Made by a program: the position numbers and the translations under genes. Source: CAVYBY01 sp963766935 (lineage in GTDB: Bacteria > Actinomycetota > UBA4738 > HRBIN12). Taken from it: DNA of 64,000 nt. The notes under the pieces are model-generated. The model saw only the letters and a list, made by a program, of their open reading frames with translations. It was not told the DNA's origin and ran no database searches. Location of the stretch: NCBI GenBank assembly GCA_963766935.1, contig CAVYBY010000002.1, forward strand, positions 372,001 to 436,000, in the 5' to 3' direction. Below are positions 32,923-42,941 of the stretch, piece after piece (the first letter of the stretch is position 1; each line of letters starts with the position of its first letter).

Positions 32923-34337
32923 CCGAGGTCCGCTGCCGGTTCGCGCCAGCCCCTTCCGGATCGCTGCACATCGGCAGGGCCCGGACCGCGCTCTTCTCCT
33001 GGCTACGGCGCGCCACCAGGGCGGAACTTCGTCTTGCGCATCGAGGACACCGACGCGAGCTCGCGCCCCGAGCAGGGCGGCACATCCTCGAAGACCTGCG
33101 CTGGCTCGGCCTCGACTGGGACGAGGGGCCGGACGTGGGCGGCCCGCACGGCCCGTATCGTCAGTCCGAGCGGGTGCCGCGATCTACGCGGAGGCGGTCC
33201 GGCGGCTGGTCGAGCGCGGTCACGCATACCGGTGCTACTGCACGCCGAGAAGAGCTCGAGGACCTGCGCGAGGCGCAGATGCGCGCACGGCGCGGCGCCG
33301 GCTATGACGGGCGCTGCCGGCGCTCCGTCCGACGAGGCGCGCCGACGTTCGAAGCCGGGGAGCCCGTTCGCCGTGCGGTTTCGGATGCCCGAGCGCGAGT
33401 GGATCGTCGAGGATCTGGTGAAGGGCGAGGTCGTTTCGCGCCAGGGCACGACGGGACTTCGTGTCGTGCGCTCGGACGGTTCGCCGGTGTTCATGCTCGC
33501 CGTGGCGGTCGACGACATGCTGATGGGATCACGCACGTGGTTCGCGGCGAGGATCTGCTCGCGAGCGCCCCGCGAAACGCCGCGTGATCGAAGCGCTGGG
33601 CGGCCGCCCCCGGCCTACGCGCACCTGCCGCAGGTGCTCGGCCCCGACGGCAAGCCGCTGTCGAAACGGCACGGCTCGACCAGCGTCGACGGTATCGCGA
33701 ACAGGGGTTCCTGCCCGAGGCACTCGTCAACTATCTGGCGCTTCTCGGATGGTCCAAGGACGACCACACGAAGTTCTTCTCGCGCGAGGAGCTGATCGAG
33801 GCGTTCGATCTCTCCCGCGTCGCGCACAACCCCGCGGTCTTCGATACCGAGAAGCTTTCGTGGATGAACACGCACTACATCCAGGGGCTCGACGACGACG
33901 AGCTGGCCGCGCGCTGTGTGCACGTCCTCGCGGCGGCCGGTCTGTCTCCTGAGCCGGATCTGCTGCGCCGCGCCATGCCGCTCGTGAAGGAGCGGATGCG
34001 AACCCTCACCGAGGCGGCCGGCCTCCTGCGGTTCCTGTTCACCGACGACATCGAGCCGAACGAGAAGGCCGCGTCGATCCTCGCGAAGGCGCCCGACGGA
34101 TACATCGCGCGCGCCGCCGCCGCCCTGGAGGCGACCGAGCCATGGACCGCCGAGGCGATCGCGACGACGCTCGACGCCCTGGCGAGCGAGGCCGGACTCA
34201 ACCGCACGAAGGGCTGGCAGCCGGTGCGCGCGGCGGTCACCGGCTCGAACGTGTCCCCGCCGTTGCCGGAGTCGCTCGAACTGCTGGGCCGGGAGCGCTC
34301 GGCGGCGCGCCTGGCGGTGGCGAGTCGCCCCGCGTGA
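32919..34337 (+). pseudogene. gltX: Glutamyl-tRNA synthetase gene, N-terminal part interrupted by nine frameshifts
   Basis: The start GTG 32919 overlaps the upstream stop. Glutamyl-tRNA synthetase pieces follow in order but in changing frames: RFAPAPSGSLHIGRART (HIGH region), NFVLRIEDTDASSRPEQ, ILEDLRWLGLDWDEGP, IYAEAVRRLVERGHAYRCYC, EELEDLREAQMRARRG, PFAVRFRMPEREWIVEDLV, GITHVVRGEDLLASAP, HLPQVLGPDGKPLSKRHG (KMSKS-like loop), and from 33693 an unbroken C-terminal half ending LAVASRPA. Switches lie near 33016, 33078, 33178, 33244, 33318, 33525, 33585, 33610 and 33690. All motifs are conserved. The gene is normally essential, so sequence error is more likely than true loss. It charges tRNA-Glu, and tRNA-Gln where GatCAB is used. 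Confidence 0.85.
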
Positions 34338-34494
34338 GGTCGATCTGGGCCTCCGACGGCCTTGGCCGCAGGGGCCTTGCCAATCTCGCCCAACTGGCCC
34401 GGCCGTATATGAGCACATGACGGGGCTTGCCCGGCGAAGCCGGGGCGTAGCAGGATGAGTCCTTCGGCTTCGACTGGGGAGATTCGGGCGCGAT

Positions 34495-35511
34495 ATGTCC
34501 CAAGTGCAGACCGAAGGGCTCACGGGTCCGGTCGACATGATCGTCGAGCCGGGTGCCGGCGTGATCGGCAAATCCCCCGGCCAGCTCTTCTGGCTCCGGT
34601 TCCGTGGCGACCGCGTGGCCTTGGCCGGGATCGCGTTCATCGTCGGCCTGATCCTGGTCGCGATGATGGCGCCGCTCATCTCCCGCTTCATCGTGCATCA
34701 CGGTCCCAACGAGCTGTTCCGCAAGACCATGCTGAACGAGTTCGGTCTGCCCAAAGGTCCAAACGGGAACTTCTGGTTCGGCGGGGATCGGGCAGGCCGG
34801 GACCTCTTCATCCGTGTCGTCTACGGCGCCCGGACGTCGCTGATCGTCGCGCTGTTGGCGACCGCGGTCGCCGTGATCATCGGCGTCGTCCTCGGCATGG
34901 TGGCCGGCTACTTCCGCGGGTGGAGCGACACGCTCATCGCCCGGGCCGTCGACATCATGCTGTCGATGCCGCTCCTGCTGTTCGCGATCGGGATCGTCTC
35001 GACCTGCTCGCGGGCGAAGCAAGGCTGCCTGGGGGGCCTCATCAAGCCCGGCGTCCCCGTGGTGATCTTCGTGATCGCGCTGTTCAGCTGGCCGAACGTC
35101 GCCCGGTTGGTTCGCGGGCAGACCTTGTCGATCCGCGAGCGGGACTTCATCGAGGCGAACCGGCTCCTCGGCGCCGGCGACGCGACGATCATGTTTCGGG
35201 AGGTGCTGCCGAACTTGGTCGCCCCGATCATCGTCTACGCGACGCTGATCATCCCCAGCAACATCATCTTCGCCGCGTCGCTCTCCTTCCTTGGGCTCGG
35301 TGTGTCGCAGCAGACGCCGGAGTGGGGACGCGAGATCGCCGAGGCGGCGCCGATCTTCAAGGTCGCGTGGTGGATGATGTTCTTCCCCGGCTTGTTCCTG
35401 TTCTTGACGACGCTTGCGTTCAATCTCGTGGGCGACGGGCTGCGGGACGCGCTGGACCCACGGACCGCCGACCGCGGCCTCACATTCGATGAAGAACTGG
35501 AGCCCGTGTAG
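34495..35511 (+). CDS. Peptide/nickel ABC transporter permease (DppC/OppC-like)
   Basis: A 338-residue inner-membrane protein with an N-terminal OppC helix (VALAGIAFIVGLILVAMMAP), the periplasmic segment, and five further helices. The EAA-type loop that touches the ATPase is seen as EANRLLGAGDATIMFREVLPN. GADRAGRDLFIRVVYGARTSL, seen in part as DRAGRDLFIRVVYGARTSL, is typical of the DppC group. It opens a five-gene transporter operon in the unusual order C-A-B-D-F. Start ATG 34495. Confidence 0.92.
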   Translation: MSQVQTEGLTGPVDMIVEPGAGVIGKSPGQLFWLRFRGDRVALAGIAFIVGLILVAMMAPLISRFIVHHGPNELFRKTMLNEFGLPKGPNGNFWFGGDRAGRDLFIRVVYGARTSLIVALLATAVAVIIGVVLGMVAGYFRGWSDTLIARAVDIMLSMPLLLFAIGIVSTCSRAKQGCLGGLIKPGVPVVIFVIALFSWPNVARLVRGQTLSIRERDFIEANRLLGAGDATIMFREVLPNLVAPIIVYATLIIPSNIIFAASLSFLGLGVSQQTPEWGREIAEAAPIFKVAWWMMFFPGLFLFLTTLAFNLVGDGLRDALDPRTADRGLTFDEELEPV

Positions 35512-35580
35512 AGGAGGGGAGGAGACGGGCGTTCTGACACCGCATCAGCAAATCGACTACGTACGGAGAGAGGGGGAATC

Positions 35581-37467
35581 GTGACGAGGGGACGTGGATA
35601 CTTCGCGATCGCATCAGCGGTCGTGTTCGCGCTCCTGGTCGCCGCCTGTGGGAACAAGGGCGGCACCAACGCCAGCAACAGTCCGGGCGGGGCGGGGGGG
35701 CCCACGGTGGGTGGGACCTACCGGATGGAAACCGACGGGATCTCCTACACGAGTGGCGGTGATCCGACCGGGGAATACCTGGGGCTGTCCTTCGGACTGG
35801 AGACGAATCTGACTGATCGCACCCTGCTGACCTACAACCACACCGGGGGAGGCAGCGGGAACGCACTCGTGCCCGACCTGGCCGACATGCCGGATGTCAG
35901 CTCGGACGGCATGACGTACACGTACCACTTGAAGGACGGGATCAAGTTCGGCCCGCCGCTGGACCGCGAGATCACGTCGAAGGACATCGAGTTCGCGTTC
36001 AAACGGATCGCGACGAAGTCGCTGGTCGCCCAGTACGGCTTCTACTACTACGGCGTCATCGACGGCCTCGAGAACGGCGCCATGCCGGACTCGATCCCGG
36101 GGATCGAGACGCCCAACGACAAGACCATCGTGTTCCACCTGACCAAGGTCACGCCCGAGTTCCCGTTCCTGACGGCGATGCCGGCGACGGGGCCGATGCC
36201 CGAGGAGGTCGCCGGCTGCTTCACGAAGGCGGGGGAGTACGGGCGGTACGTGATCTCGTCGGGGCCGTACATGTACGAGGGCACCGACCAGCTCGACGCG
36301 TCCAGCTGTGACGCACTGACCGCATCCGGACCGATCTCCGGCTTCGACCCGGAGGACCACGCCTACTTCGTGCGCAACCCGGACTACGACCCGACGACGG
36401 ACAGCCCGGACGTGCGCGCGAACTACGTCGACGGGATCCGGATCGACCTCAACACCAACGTCGCCGACATCTACGACAAGATCCAGCGCGGCGAGTTGGA
36501 CGGAGCGATCTCGTCGGGGAACCCGCCGGCCGACGTGCTGCAGCGGTACTCGACCGACTCCGAACTCCAGCCGATGCTCAAGTCGGGTGACGACGACCGT
36601 ACCTGGTACATCACCATGAACCTGACGGCGCCTCCCTTCGACGACATCCATGTCCGGAAGGCCGTCAACTTGGTGATGGACAAGGCGGGGATCCTTCAGG
36701 CGTGGGGCGGCTCCGTGAGCGGCGAGATCGCCACGCACATCCAGCCGCCGAACCTCACCGGCGGAACTCCGACGGCCGATGAGTACGACCCGTACAAGAC
36801 GCCGGACTCGGGTGGCGACGTCGACGCCGCCAAGGCGGAGATGAAGATGTCCGCCTACGACACCAACGGCGACGGCATGTGCGATGCCTCCGCGTGCAAG
36901 GGCGTCGTGATGGTGAACCGGAACACGTCGCCGTGGACCGAGGCGGAGCCCGTCGTCGTGGACTCCTTGTCCAAGATCGGCATCAAGGTGGACGTCCGCG
37001 AGGCGGAGGACCACTACACGATCATCCAGACGGTCTCCAACGAGATCCCGATCGGGATGGACCCGGGCTGGGGCAAGGACTTCCCGGACTCGTCCTCGTT
37101 CGTCGGCTTCCTGTTCGACGGGCGCGGCATCGCGTGCGAGGGGAACTACAACTACTCGCTGGTCGGCGTCACGCAGGCAAAGGCGTCCGAGTGCGGGACC
37201 AGCCTCCCCAAAACACCGATTCCGAGCGTCGACGCCGATATCGACAACTGCAAGCAGGTGGCCCTTGGTGGGGACACCAACGCGACCAACCAGTGCTGGA
37301 TCGACGTCGACAAGAAGCTGATGGAGGACGTCGTGCCGTGGGTGCCCTACCTGTGGCCGAACATCCTCACGACGGTCGGGCCGGCAGTCACGGCCTGGCA
37401 GTTCGATCAGTTCGCCGGGACGACGGCCCTGTCCAAGGTCGCCGTCGATCCCTCCATGCAAGGCTGA
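35581..37467 (+). CDS. Peptide ABC transporter substrate-binding lipoprotein (DppA/OppA-like)
   Basis: A 628-residue extracellular solute-binding protein (family 5). The signal peptide ends in the lipobox LVAAC with C23 as lipid anchor. The mature part shows DRTLLTYNHTGGGSGNALVPDLA, here cited as LVPDLADMPDVSSDGMTYTY, then LKDGIKFGPPLDREITSKDI. It binds peptides or similar ligands outside the membrane and passes them to the DppB/DppC pore. The start is GTG 35581 with gagagggg upstream. A strong stem-loop follows the stop (37489-37520). Confidence 0.92.
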   Translation: MTRGRGYFAIASAVVFALLVAACGNKGGTNASNSPGGAGGPTVGGTYRMETDGISYTSGGDPTGEYLGLSFGLETNLTDRTLLTYNHTGGGSGNALVPDLADMPDVSSDGMTYTYHLKDGIKFGPPLDREITSKDIEFAFKRIATKSLVAQYGFYYYGVIDGLENGAMPDSIPGIETPNDKTIVFHLTKVTPEFPFLTAMPATGPMPEEVAGCFTKAGEYGRYVISSGPYMYEGTDQLDASSCDALTASGPISGFDPEDHAYFVRNPDYDPTTDSPDVRANYVDGIRIDLNTNVADIYDKIQRGELDGAISSGNPPADVLQRYSTDSELQPMLKSGDDDRTWYITMNLTAPPFDDIHVRKAVNLVMDKAGILQAWGGSVSGEIATHIQPPNLTGGTPTADEYDPYKTPDSGGDVDAAKAEMKMSAYDTNGDGMCDASACKGVVMVNRNTSPWTEAEPVVVDSLSKIGIKVDVREAEDHYTIIQTVSNEIPIGMDPGWGKDFPDSSSFVGFLFDGRGIACEGNYNYSLVGVTQAKASECGTSLPKTPIPSVDADIDNCKQVALGGDTNATNQCWIDVDKKLMEDVVPWVPYLWPNILTTVGPAVTAWQFDQFAGTTALSKVAVDPSMQG

Positions 37468-37488
37468 GCCGAGGGCTCACGAGCCGCT

Positions 37489-37520
37489 GGGGAGCCGCCT
37501 CGAACTCGAGGCGGCTCCCC
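37489..37520 (+). other. Intercistronic stem-loop, 15-bp perfect stem
   Basis: ggggagccgcctcga (37489-37503), the two bases ac, then tcgaggcggctcccc (37506-37520), an exact inverted repeat. No T-run follows, so it is not a canonical terminator. Its place between the binding-protein gene and the permease gene fits an mRNA stabiliser or partial terminator that keeps binding protein in excess. Confidence 0.75.
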
Positions 37521-37572
37521 GAGGCCGCGACGATCATCGGCGTGAGGCGCCGGTGACCGAGGGTGGGGGCCG

Positions 37573-38538
37573 ATGGGTAGGTATCTGATCAGGCGGCTGC
37601 TGTGGGTGCTGCTCGTGCTGGTCCTCATCACCCTGTTCACGTTTGTCATCTTCTTCGTCATGCCCCCGACGGATCCCGCGATCCTGTTCGCGGGACGCGC
37701 GCCGAGCCCGTCCCTCGTCGCGGAGGTCCGCGTTTCGCTTGGCCTCGACAAGCCCGCATACGTCCAGTACGGACTCTTCGTGGGTCGCCTCTTCTTCGGC
37801 GATCGGTACGGCTGGCCCGGCTTCGGCTTCTCGTTTCTCACCCGCTCTCCGATCAAGCCGGTCCTGCTGAGCCGGGCCCTCGTCACCTTCCAGCTCGCGA
37901 TCGGCGCCGCGGTCCTTTGGCTCGTTCTCGGCATCTCGATCGGCATCATCTCGGCCCTCAATCGGGGCAAGCTCGTGGACCGCGCCGCGATGGGATTCGC
38001 GCTGCTCGGCGTCTCGGCGCCGGTGTTCTGGCTGGGCCTGATGGCGCTGTGGATCTTCTGGCAGCACCTGAACATCCTGCCGGGTACCGGATTCGTGCAC
38101 CTGAGCGTGAGCCCGTCGCAGTGGTTCCTGCATCTGCTGCTGCCGTGGACGGTGTTATCGCTGCTGTTCGCCGCCTTCTACGCGAGGCTGATCCGGAGCA
38201 ATCTGCTCGAGACGATGGACGAGGACTACATCAGGACCGCCCGGGCCAAGGGGCTGACCGAGCGGCGGGTGGTCTTCAAGCACGCCTTGCGCTCCAGCCT
38301 CACGCCGGTGGTTTCGCTGTTCGGGGTCGACTTCGGGACGTTGCTCGGCGGAGCCATCATCACCGAGACGGTCTTCAACCTGCCGGGTCTGGGAACGTAC
38401 GTCGTCCGCGCCGTGGCCAACGGCGACCTCCCGGTCATCCTCGCGGTGGTGGTGTTCGCCGGACTGGGCGTCGCGATCATGAGCCTGGTGGTCGACATCC
38501 TGTACGCGTTTCTCGACCCGCGCGTGAAGTACGGATGA
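37573..38538 (+). CDS. Peptide ABC transporter permease (DppB/OppB-like)
   Basis: A 321-residue inner-membrane protein that begins MGRYLIRRLLWVLLVLVLIT, the classic DppB N-terminus. Six helices are visible, with the ATPase-contact loop YIRTARAKGLTERRVVFKHA and ETVFNLPGLGTYVVRAV later. It pairs with the DppC-like permease. The ATPase gene that follows overlaps its stop (ATGA at 38535). Confidence 0.93.
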   Translation: MGRYLIRRLLWVLLVLVLITLFTFVIFFVMPPTDPAILFAGRAPSPSLVAEVRVSLGLDKPAYVQYGLFVGRLFFGDRYGWPGFGFSFLTRSPIKPVLLSRALVTFQLAIGAAVLWLVLGISIGIISALNRGKLVDRAAMGFALLGVSAPVFWLGLMALWIFWQHLNILPGTGFVHLSVSPSQWFLHLLLPWTVLSLLFAAFYARLIRSNLLETMDEDYIRTARAKGLTERRVVFKHALRSSLTPVVSLFGVDFGTLLGGAIITETVFNLPGLGTYVVRAVANGDLPVILAVVVFAGLGVAIMSLVVDILYAFLDPRVKYG

Positions 38539-39574
38539 GCGTCCCGGCGCGCTCCGTCCCTTCGACATCGGCCGAGCCGCTGTTGCAGGTGCGCGACCTG
38601 AAGGTGCACTTCAACACGCGCGACGGCGTGGTCAAGGCCGTCGACGGGATGTCTTTCGACGTCACCGCCGGGGAGAGCCTCGGGGTCGTGGGGGAGTCCG
38701 GGTCGGGCAAGAGCGTGACCTTCCTCACGATCATGGGGCTGATCACCCGCAGGCACGCACGGGTGCAGGGCGAGATCATCTTCCGTGGCCAGGATCTCCT
38801 CAGCCTCCCGCCCGAGGAGATGCGATTGCTGCGCGGAGGACGGATGGGGATGGTCTTCCAGGACGCCATGACCTCCCTGCACCCCTTCTACTCGGTGGGG
38901 GACCAGATCGCGGAGGCGATCCGTGCGCACACATCGGTGTCGAAGCGGTCGGCGTTGCACCAGGCCGTGGACATGCTCCGGAAGGTCGGGATTCCGAAGC
39001 CGGTGGAGCGCGCCCGCCAATACCCCCACGAGTACTCGGGGGGTATGCGTCAACGAGCCATGATCGCGATGGCCCTGGCGCTCAACCCCGACCTCCTGAT
39101 CGCCGACGAGCCGACGACCGCGCTCGACGTGACCGTGCAGGCGCAGATCCTCGAGCTGATCGACACGCTGAAGGAGGAGTTTCAGACCGCCGTCGTCATC
39201 ATCACGCACGACCTGGGGGTCGTCGCCGAGCACTGCGAGCGGATCCAGGTGGTCTACGGCGGGAAGATCGTGGAGTCCGGCGTGACCGACGACATCTACT
39301 TCCGGGCCCATCACCCGTACACATGGGGGCTGCTGCAGTCGATCCCACGCCTGGACGCGCCCGCCGGCGAGCTGAAGCCGATCACCGGCCTCCCGCCCTC
39401 CCTGATCTTCGTCCCGTCCGGGTGCGCATTCCACCCTCGTTGCCCCTACGTCATGGACGTGTGCCGGACGAAGGTTCCGGATCTGCTCGTGGCGGAGGGC
39501 GCACACGCATCCGCGTGCCACCTGTCGCTGGCCGAGAAGCAGCGCATCTTCCGTGACGAGGTGGCGGAGCTCCC

Positions 39575-39578
<4 letters not shown>
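38535..39578 (+). CDS. Peptide ABC transporter ATP-binding protein (DppD/OppD-like)
   Basis: A 347-residue ABC ATPase. Walker A is GESGSGKSVTF, the Q-loop is MVFQDAMTSLHP, the signature is EYSGGMRQRAMIA, and Walker B is DLLIADEPTTALD with the switch histidine in VIITHDLG. The C-terminal OppD/F extension has the cysteine-rich CAFHPRCPYVMDVC motif that can hold an iron-sulfur cluster. It works as a heterodimer with the second ATPase. ATG 38535 overlaps the DppB stop. Confidence 0.93.
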
Positions 39579-40636
<1,058 letters not shown>

Positions 40637-40639
<3 letters not shown>

Positions 40640-40709
40640 TCCCAACGGGGTTTGAACCCGTGTCTCCACCTTGAGAGGGTGGTGTCCTAGGCCGCTAGAC
40701 GATGGGACC
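40637..40709 (-). tRNA. tRNA-Glu (anticodon CTC)
   Basis: On the minus strand a 73-base cloverleaf starts GGTCCCATCG, has the anticodon arm CCACC-CTCTCAA-GGTGG with anticodon CTC, and the T arm CGGGTTCAAACCCCG. The acceptor stem GGTCCCA pairs with TGGGACT, with a G-T pair at the end, and A is the discriminator. CCA is not encoded. It stands near gltX, as in other actinobacteria. Confidence 0.95.
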
Positions 40710-40789
40710 TCGGCGTTTCCCCGGTGTGGGGCCGGGAGCGAGGGTACCGCACGCTCGCGGGAGCGGTTCGATCGCGCGGGCGGCTGATG

Positions 40790-40819
40790 TTCCATCTGCC
40801 TGGGGCGGTCCGGTAACAT
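40790..40819 (+). promoter_or_regulatory. Promoter of the polyphosphate kinase operon
   Basis: TTCCAT (40790-40795) and TAACAT (40814-40819) are 18 bases apart. Transcription would start near 40826, about 30 bases before GTG 40857. Confidence 0.5.
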
Positions 40820-40856
40820 CACTGCCCCACTTCCCCTAGACGCGAGGTCAGCAGCC

Positions 40857-42941
40857 GTGGCACGGACCGCCGACGTCCAACCGATCCATCCAGCGGCCGA
40901 GGTGCCGCCCCCGGAGCGCTACGACAACCGCGAGGTGTCGTGGCTGGATTTCAACGCGCGGGTGCTCGCTCTTGCCGAGAACGCCGACATCCCGCTCCTC
41001 GAGCGAGTGAAGTTCCTTGCCATCTACAACCGCAATCTCGACGAGTTCTTCCAGATCCGCGTCGCGGGGTTGAAGGAGCAGGTGCTCGCCGGGCTCGGCT
41101 CGACCTCGCCGGACGGTATGACCGGCGTCGAGCAACTCGCGAGGATCGGTGAGCACGTTCGCGTCTTGTCCAACCGTCAGCATCACGTCTGGACGCGGAG
41201 CCTCAAGCCGCGACTGACGAACGCCGGCATCCGGATCGTCGACTGGCGCGATCTGGACGCGGCCGGCCGGATGCACCTGGCCGAGGTCTACGAGGCGCGG
41301 CTGCATCCGATCCTGACCCCGTTGTCGGTGGATCCGGCGCACCCGTTCCCGTACATCTCGAACCTCTCACTCAACCTGGCGGTCCAGGTTCGCGATCCCG
41401 AAGGCGGCACGTCCCGGTTCGCCCGCGTCAAGGTGCCGCCGAGCCTGCCGAGGTTCATCCCGCTTCCGGGCGGCGAGCGATTCGTCACGATCGAGCAGGT
41501 GATCTCCGCGCACCTGGACCGGCTCTTCCCCGGCATGGAGCTCGTCGCGTCCCATGCCTTCCGGGTCAGCCGCGACGCCGACGTCGAGATCGAGATCGAC
41601 GAAGCCGGCGATCTCCTGGCCGCGATCGAGACGAGCCTTCGTCAGCGCGAGCGCTCTCCCGAGGTCGTCCGGCTCGAGGTGCACCGCTCCATGCCCAGGA
41701 CGCTCCGTACCTTGCTTGCCGAAGAGCTCGAGCTCGACGAAGACGAGATCTACGTCTCGAACTCGATGCTCGGGCTCGGCGACGTGTGGGAGCTGACCCA
41801 GCTGGACCGGCCCGACCTCCTGTGGGAGCCGTGGACGCCGGTTACGCCGGCGCGGCTGCAGCCCGCCGCGGCGGGCCGGACCGACATCTTCTCCGTCCTG
41901 CGCGAGGGCGACGTGCTCGTCCATCACCCGTACGACGCCTTCTCGACCTCCGTCGCGCTCTTCGTCGATCAGGCGTCGCGCGATCCGAACGTCCTTGCGA
42001 TCAAGCAGACGCTCTATCGCACGTCCGAACAGGACAGCGCCATCGTCAAGGCTCTCGTCCGCGCGGCCGAGGCCGGCAAGCAGGCCGTGGCCGTCGTCGA
42101 GCTGACCGCGCGCTTCGACGAGCAGGCGAACCTGGGATGGGCCCGCGTGCTCGAGCAGGCCGGCGTGCACGTCGTCTACGGCGTCGTCGGGTTCAAGACC
42201 CACGCGAAGGCCTCGCTCGTGGTCAGGAACGAGGGCGACTCGATTCGTCGCTACTGCCACATCGGAACCGGCAACTACCACTCGGGCACCGCCAAGCTCT
42301 ACGAAGACCTGGGTCTGCTCACGGCCGACCCCGAGATCGCCGCGGACATCGCCGACCTCTTCAACTACCTGACGGGCTACAGCCATCACGACGCGTACCG
42401 ACGGATCCTCGTCGCCCCGATCACCATGCGCCGCCGTCTCACCGAGCTCATCCGCGAGCAGGCGGCGCCGGGCGGCCGGATCGCGATGAAGATGAACAGC
42501 CTGGTCGACGCCAAGATGATCGACGAGCTCTACGCGGCGTCGCAGGCGGGGGCCGACGTCGAGCTGCTCGTGCGCGGGATCTGCTGCCTCCGGCCGGGCG
42601 TGCGGGGACTCTCCGAGCGGATCCGCGTGCGCTCCATCGTCGGGCGCTATCTCGAGCACGCGCGCATCTTCCGGTTCGGCGAGGGCGAGTTCACGAGGCA
42701 TTTCATCGGTTCGGCCGATCTCATGCCGAGGAACCTGGACCACCGGGTCGAGTGCCTCACCGAGGTCATCGATCAAGGACTCAAGCTCCGTCTGGACGAG
42801 GTGCTCGCCGTGGGATTTGCCGACGACGTGCTCGCGTGGGAGCTGCGGGGCGGCGAATGGGAAAAGCGCCCGACGGTGGCGGGAATCGAATCGCACGTGG
42901 TGCTGCGACGGCTCGCCGAGGAACGGGCGTCGCTCGCGTGA
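40857..42941 (+). CDS. ppk1: Polyphosphate kinase 1
   Basis: A 694-residue PPK1. The N domain starts at REVSWLDFNARVLALAENADIPL, seen as REVSWLDFNARVLALA. The catalytic phospholipase-D-like core holds H449 in FKTHAKASL (the phosphorylated histidine equivalent) and H601 in YLEHARIFRFG. FIGSADLMPRNLDHRVE near the end is the usual C2 motif. It makes polyphosphate from ATP reversibly. The downstream CYTH-CHAD gene overlaps by GTGA at 42938, and a Nudix/phosphatase fusion follows, giving a polyphosphate-centred operon. Start GTG 40857. Confidence 0.96.
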   Translation: MARTADVQPIHPAAEVPPPERYDNREVSWLDFNARVLALAENADIPLLERVKFLAIYNRNLDEFFQIRVAGLKEQVLAGLGSTSPDGMTGVEQLARIGEHVRVLSNRQHHVWTRSLKPRLTNAGIRIVDWRDLDAAGRMHLAEVYEARLHPILTPLSVDPAHPFPYISNLSLNLAVQVRDPEGGTSRFARVKVPPSLPRFIPLPGGERFVTIEQVISAHLDRLFPGMELVASHAFRVSRDADVEIEIDEAGDLLAAIETSLRQRERSPEVVRLEVHRSMPRTLRTLLAEELELDEDEIYVSNSMLGLGDVWELTQLDRPDLLWEPWTPVTPARLQPAAAGRTDIFSVLREGDVLVHHPYDAFSTSVALFVDQASRDPNVLAIKQTLYRTSEQDSAIVKALVRAAEAGKQAVAVVELTARFDEQANLGWARVLEQAGVHVVYGVVGFKTHAKASLVVRNEGDSIRRYCHIGTGNYHSGTAKLYEDLGLLTADPEIAADIADLFNYLTGYSHHDAYRRILVAPITMRRRLTELIREQAAPGGRIAMKMNSLVDAKMIDELYAASQAGADVELLVRGICCLRPGVRGLSERIRVRSIVGRYLEHARIFRFGEGEFTRHFIGSADLMPRNLDHRVECLTEVIDQGLKLRLDEVLAVGFADDVLAWELRGGEWEKRPTVAGIESHVVLRRLAEERASLA

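Noticed and set aside
34430..34444. Terminator hairpin (cccggc-gaa-gccggg) after gltX
   Set aside because: The stem is only 6 bp, is 93 bases after the gltX stop and has no T-run. It may be chance in GC-rich DNA.
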